From Blastocatellia bacterium (GTDB lineage Bacteria > Acidobacteriota > Blastocatellia > UBA7656), in assembly GCA_035275065.1 (NCBI GenBank), contig DATENM010000105.1, positions 62,001 to 126,000 of the forward strand: 64,000 nt of DNA, written 5' to 3'. The position numbers and the translations under genes are program-made. Positions 63,293-64,000 of this stretch are shown in pieces; position 1 is the first letter of the stretch, and each line of letters begins with the position of its first letter. The notes beneath the pieces were generated by a model. It saw only the letters and a program-made list of their open reading frames with translations, had not been told where the DNA came from and ran no database searches.

Positions 63293-64000
63293 ATGAACTC
63301 ACGAAAGATTCTCCTGCTGGTTCTCGCCATCGCGTTTTTGCTCAGCGCCGCCGCGCCGGCCTTCCAACCGGCGAGCGCCGCGCCTGACTTTGACCAGCAG
63401 GCCAATGCGCCCGCCGAGCTTTCGAGCGAGCGCATTCGCGAGCACGTCGGCTATCTCGCCTCCGACCCGTTGCAGGGCCGCCGCGCCGGCACTCCCGGCG
63501 CAGACCTCGCCGCCCGCTACATCGAAAAGCAATTCCGCGACGCCGGCCTCAAGCCCGCTTCCAAGGCCGGCTACCTGCAACCGTTCAGCTTCGTGGCGCG
63601 CGTCGAGCTTGGCCCGCGGAATATGTTTCAGGTGAAAGCGGCGAAGAGTGAGCAGAACTACAAGGTCGGCGACGACTTCATGCCGCTGGCTTTTTCTTCG
63701 CCGGAAGCGGCGACCGGCGAAGTCGTCTTCGCCGGCTACGGCATCAGCGCGCCCGAATTGCCGTACGACGACTATGACGGCATGGACGTGAAAGGCAAGC
63801 TGGTGATGATCCTGCGCGGCAGCCCCGACGGCGACAATCCGCACGGGCGCTTCGCCCAGTACACCCAGCCCGGCCTGGAGATTCAAAACAAGACGTTGAA
63901 GGCGCGCGAGAAACAGGCGCGCGGCGTCATCTTTATCAGCGAAGAGAAAGTCTTTCAGCACGACCGCCTATCGCGCCTGCATCACGATTTGAACTTCCTC
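63293..64000 (+). CDS. Secreted M28-family peptidase, N-terminal part (truncated by window edge)
   Basis: The first 236 residues of an exported metallopeptidase, cut off by the window end. The signal peptide is about 1-29 (ends A-S-A-A). H-V-G-Y-L-A-S-D-P-L-Q-G-R-R-A-G-T-P-G near 51-69 is the typical start of M28 aminopeptidases. Residues 130-236 form a PA-like insert domain (V-V-F-A-G-Y-G-I; V-K-G-K-L-V-M-I-L-R-G). The zinc ligands would lie beyond the edge. AGGGAG lies about 12 bases before ATG 63293. It is unlike the M28 gene at 467 in domain order. Confidence 0.85.
   Translation, partial: MNSRKILLLVLAIAFLLSAAAPAFQPASAAPDFDQQANAPAELSSERIREHVGYLASDPLQGRRAGTPGADLAARYIEKQFRDAGLKPASKAGYLQPFSFVARVELGPRNMFQVKAAKSEQNYKVGDDFMPLAFSSPEAATGEVVFAGYGISAPELPYDDYDGMDVKGKLVMILRGSPDGDNPHGRFAQYTQPGLEIQNKTLKAREKQARGVIFISEEKVFQHDRLSRLHHDLNFL

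Overview
The window most resembles a GC-rich Acidobacteriota chromosome, probably class Blastocatellia. Pointers are two very large duplicated FtsX-type permeases of the Acidobacterial 'ADOP' type, each behind a PadR gene, an Acidobacterial VWFA-related secreted protein, giant secreted propeller proteins (FG-GAP/ASPIC, SBBP/BACON), many secreted zinc peptidases and amidohydrolases, and intergenic spacers rich in palindromes. The assignment is inferred from gene content; there is no rRNA here.

Layout. 1-4.1 kb: tail of a secreted protein, an M28 peptidase, then an epimerase/DUF1990 pair. 4.2-14.5 kb: rhodanese, HAD phosphatase, LysR regulator, moaA, a 1203-residue TPR/FG-GAP/ASPIC protein, a nitrilase-family amidase, a DinB protein and a CARDB protein. 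14.58-32.06 kb: a probable old genomic island. An intact tRNA-Ile2(CAU) and a tyrosine-recombinase relic stand at the right edge, and a 43-bp displaced copy of the tRNA 3' half (39/43 identical) marks the left edge. Cargo: a LuxR/MalT-type regulator with three small genes, a MarR regulator, a lytic transglycosylase, a D-amino-acid-oxidase-like flavoprotein with permuted motif order, an amidohydrolase, a C39-like cysteine peptidase candidate and two PadR-ADOP pairs.

32.1-39.1 kb: Hsp20, bactofilin, pyrF, an alpha/beta hydrolase, an ArnT-like membrane glycosyltransferase, TtcA and a small secreted protein. 51.1-39.1 kb (minus strand): an unbroken 12-gene co-directional run with cofG and cofH (deazaflavin FO synthase, the F420 precursor pathway), two LLM-class and two PNPOx-like oxidoreductases that are plausible F420 users, the methionine-salvage genes mtnB-mtnD-mtnC, an MHS-family transporter, a GT2 glycosyltransferase and a thioredoxin/NHL protein.

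51.3-64 kb: small membrane and secreted proteins, the VWFA protein, a stand-alone LigD-type polymerase, a lipoprotein amidohydrolase, a HEAT-repeat protein, an M20 peptidase, a 1211-residue SBBP/sortilin-like/BACON protein and the N-terminus of another M28 peptidase.

Spacers carry several families of long imperfect palindromes, including three concentric inverted repeats at 2.16-2.45 kb and a CCAAGACGCC hairpin seen twice. Coordinates were read by eye; family names rest on recognised motifs, not on searches.
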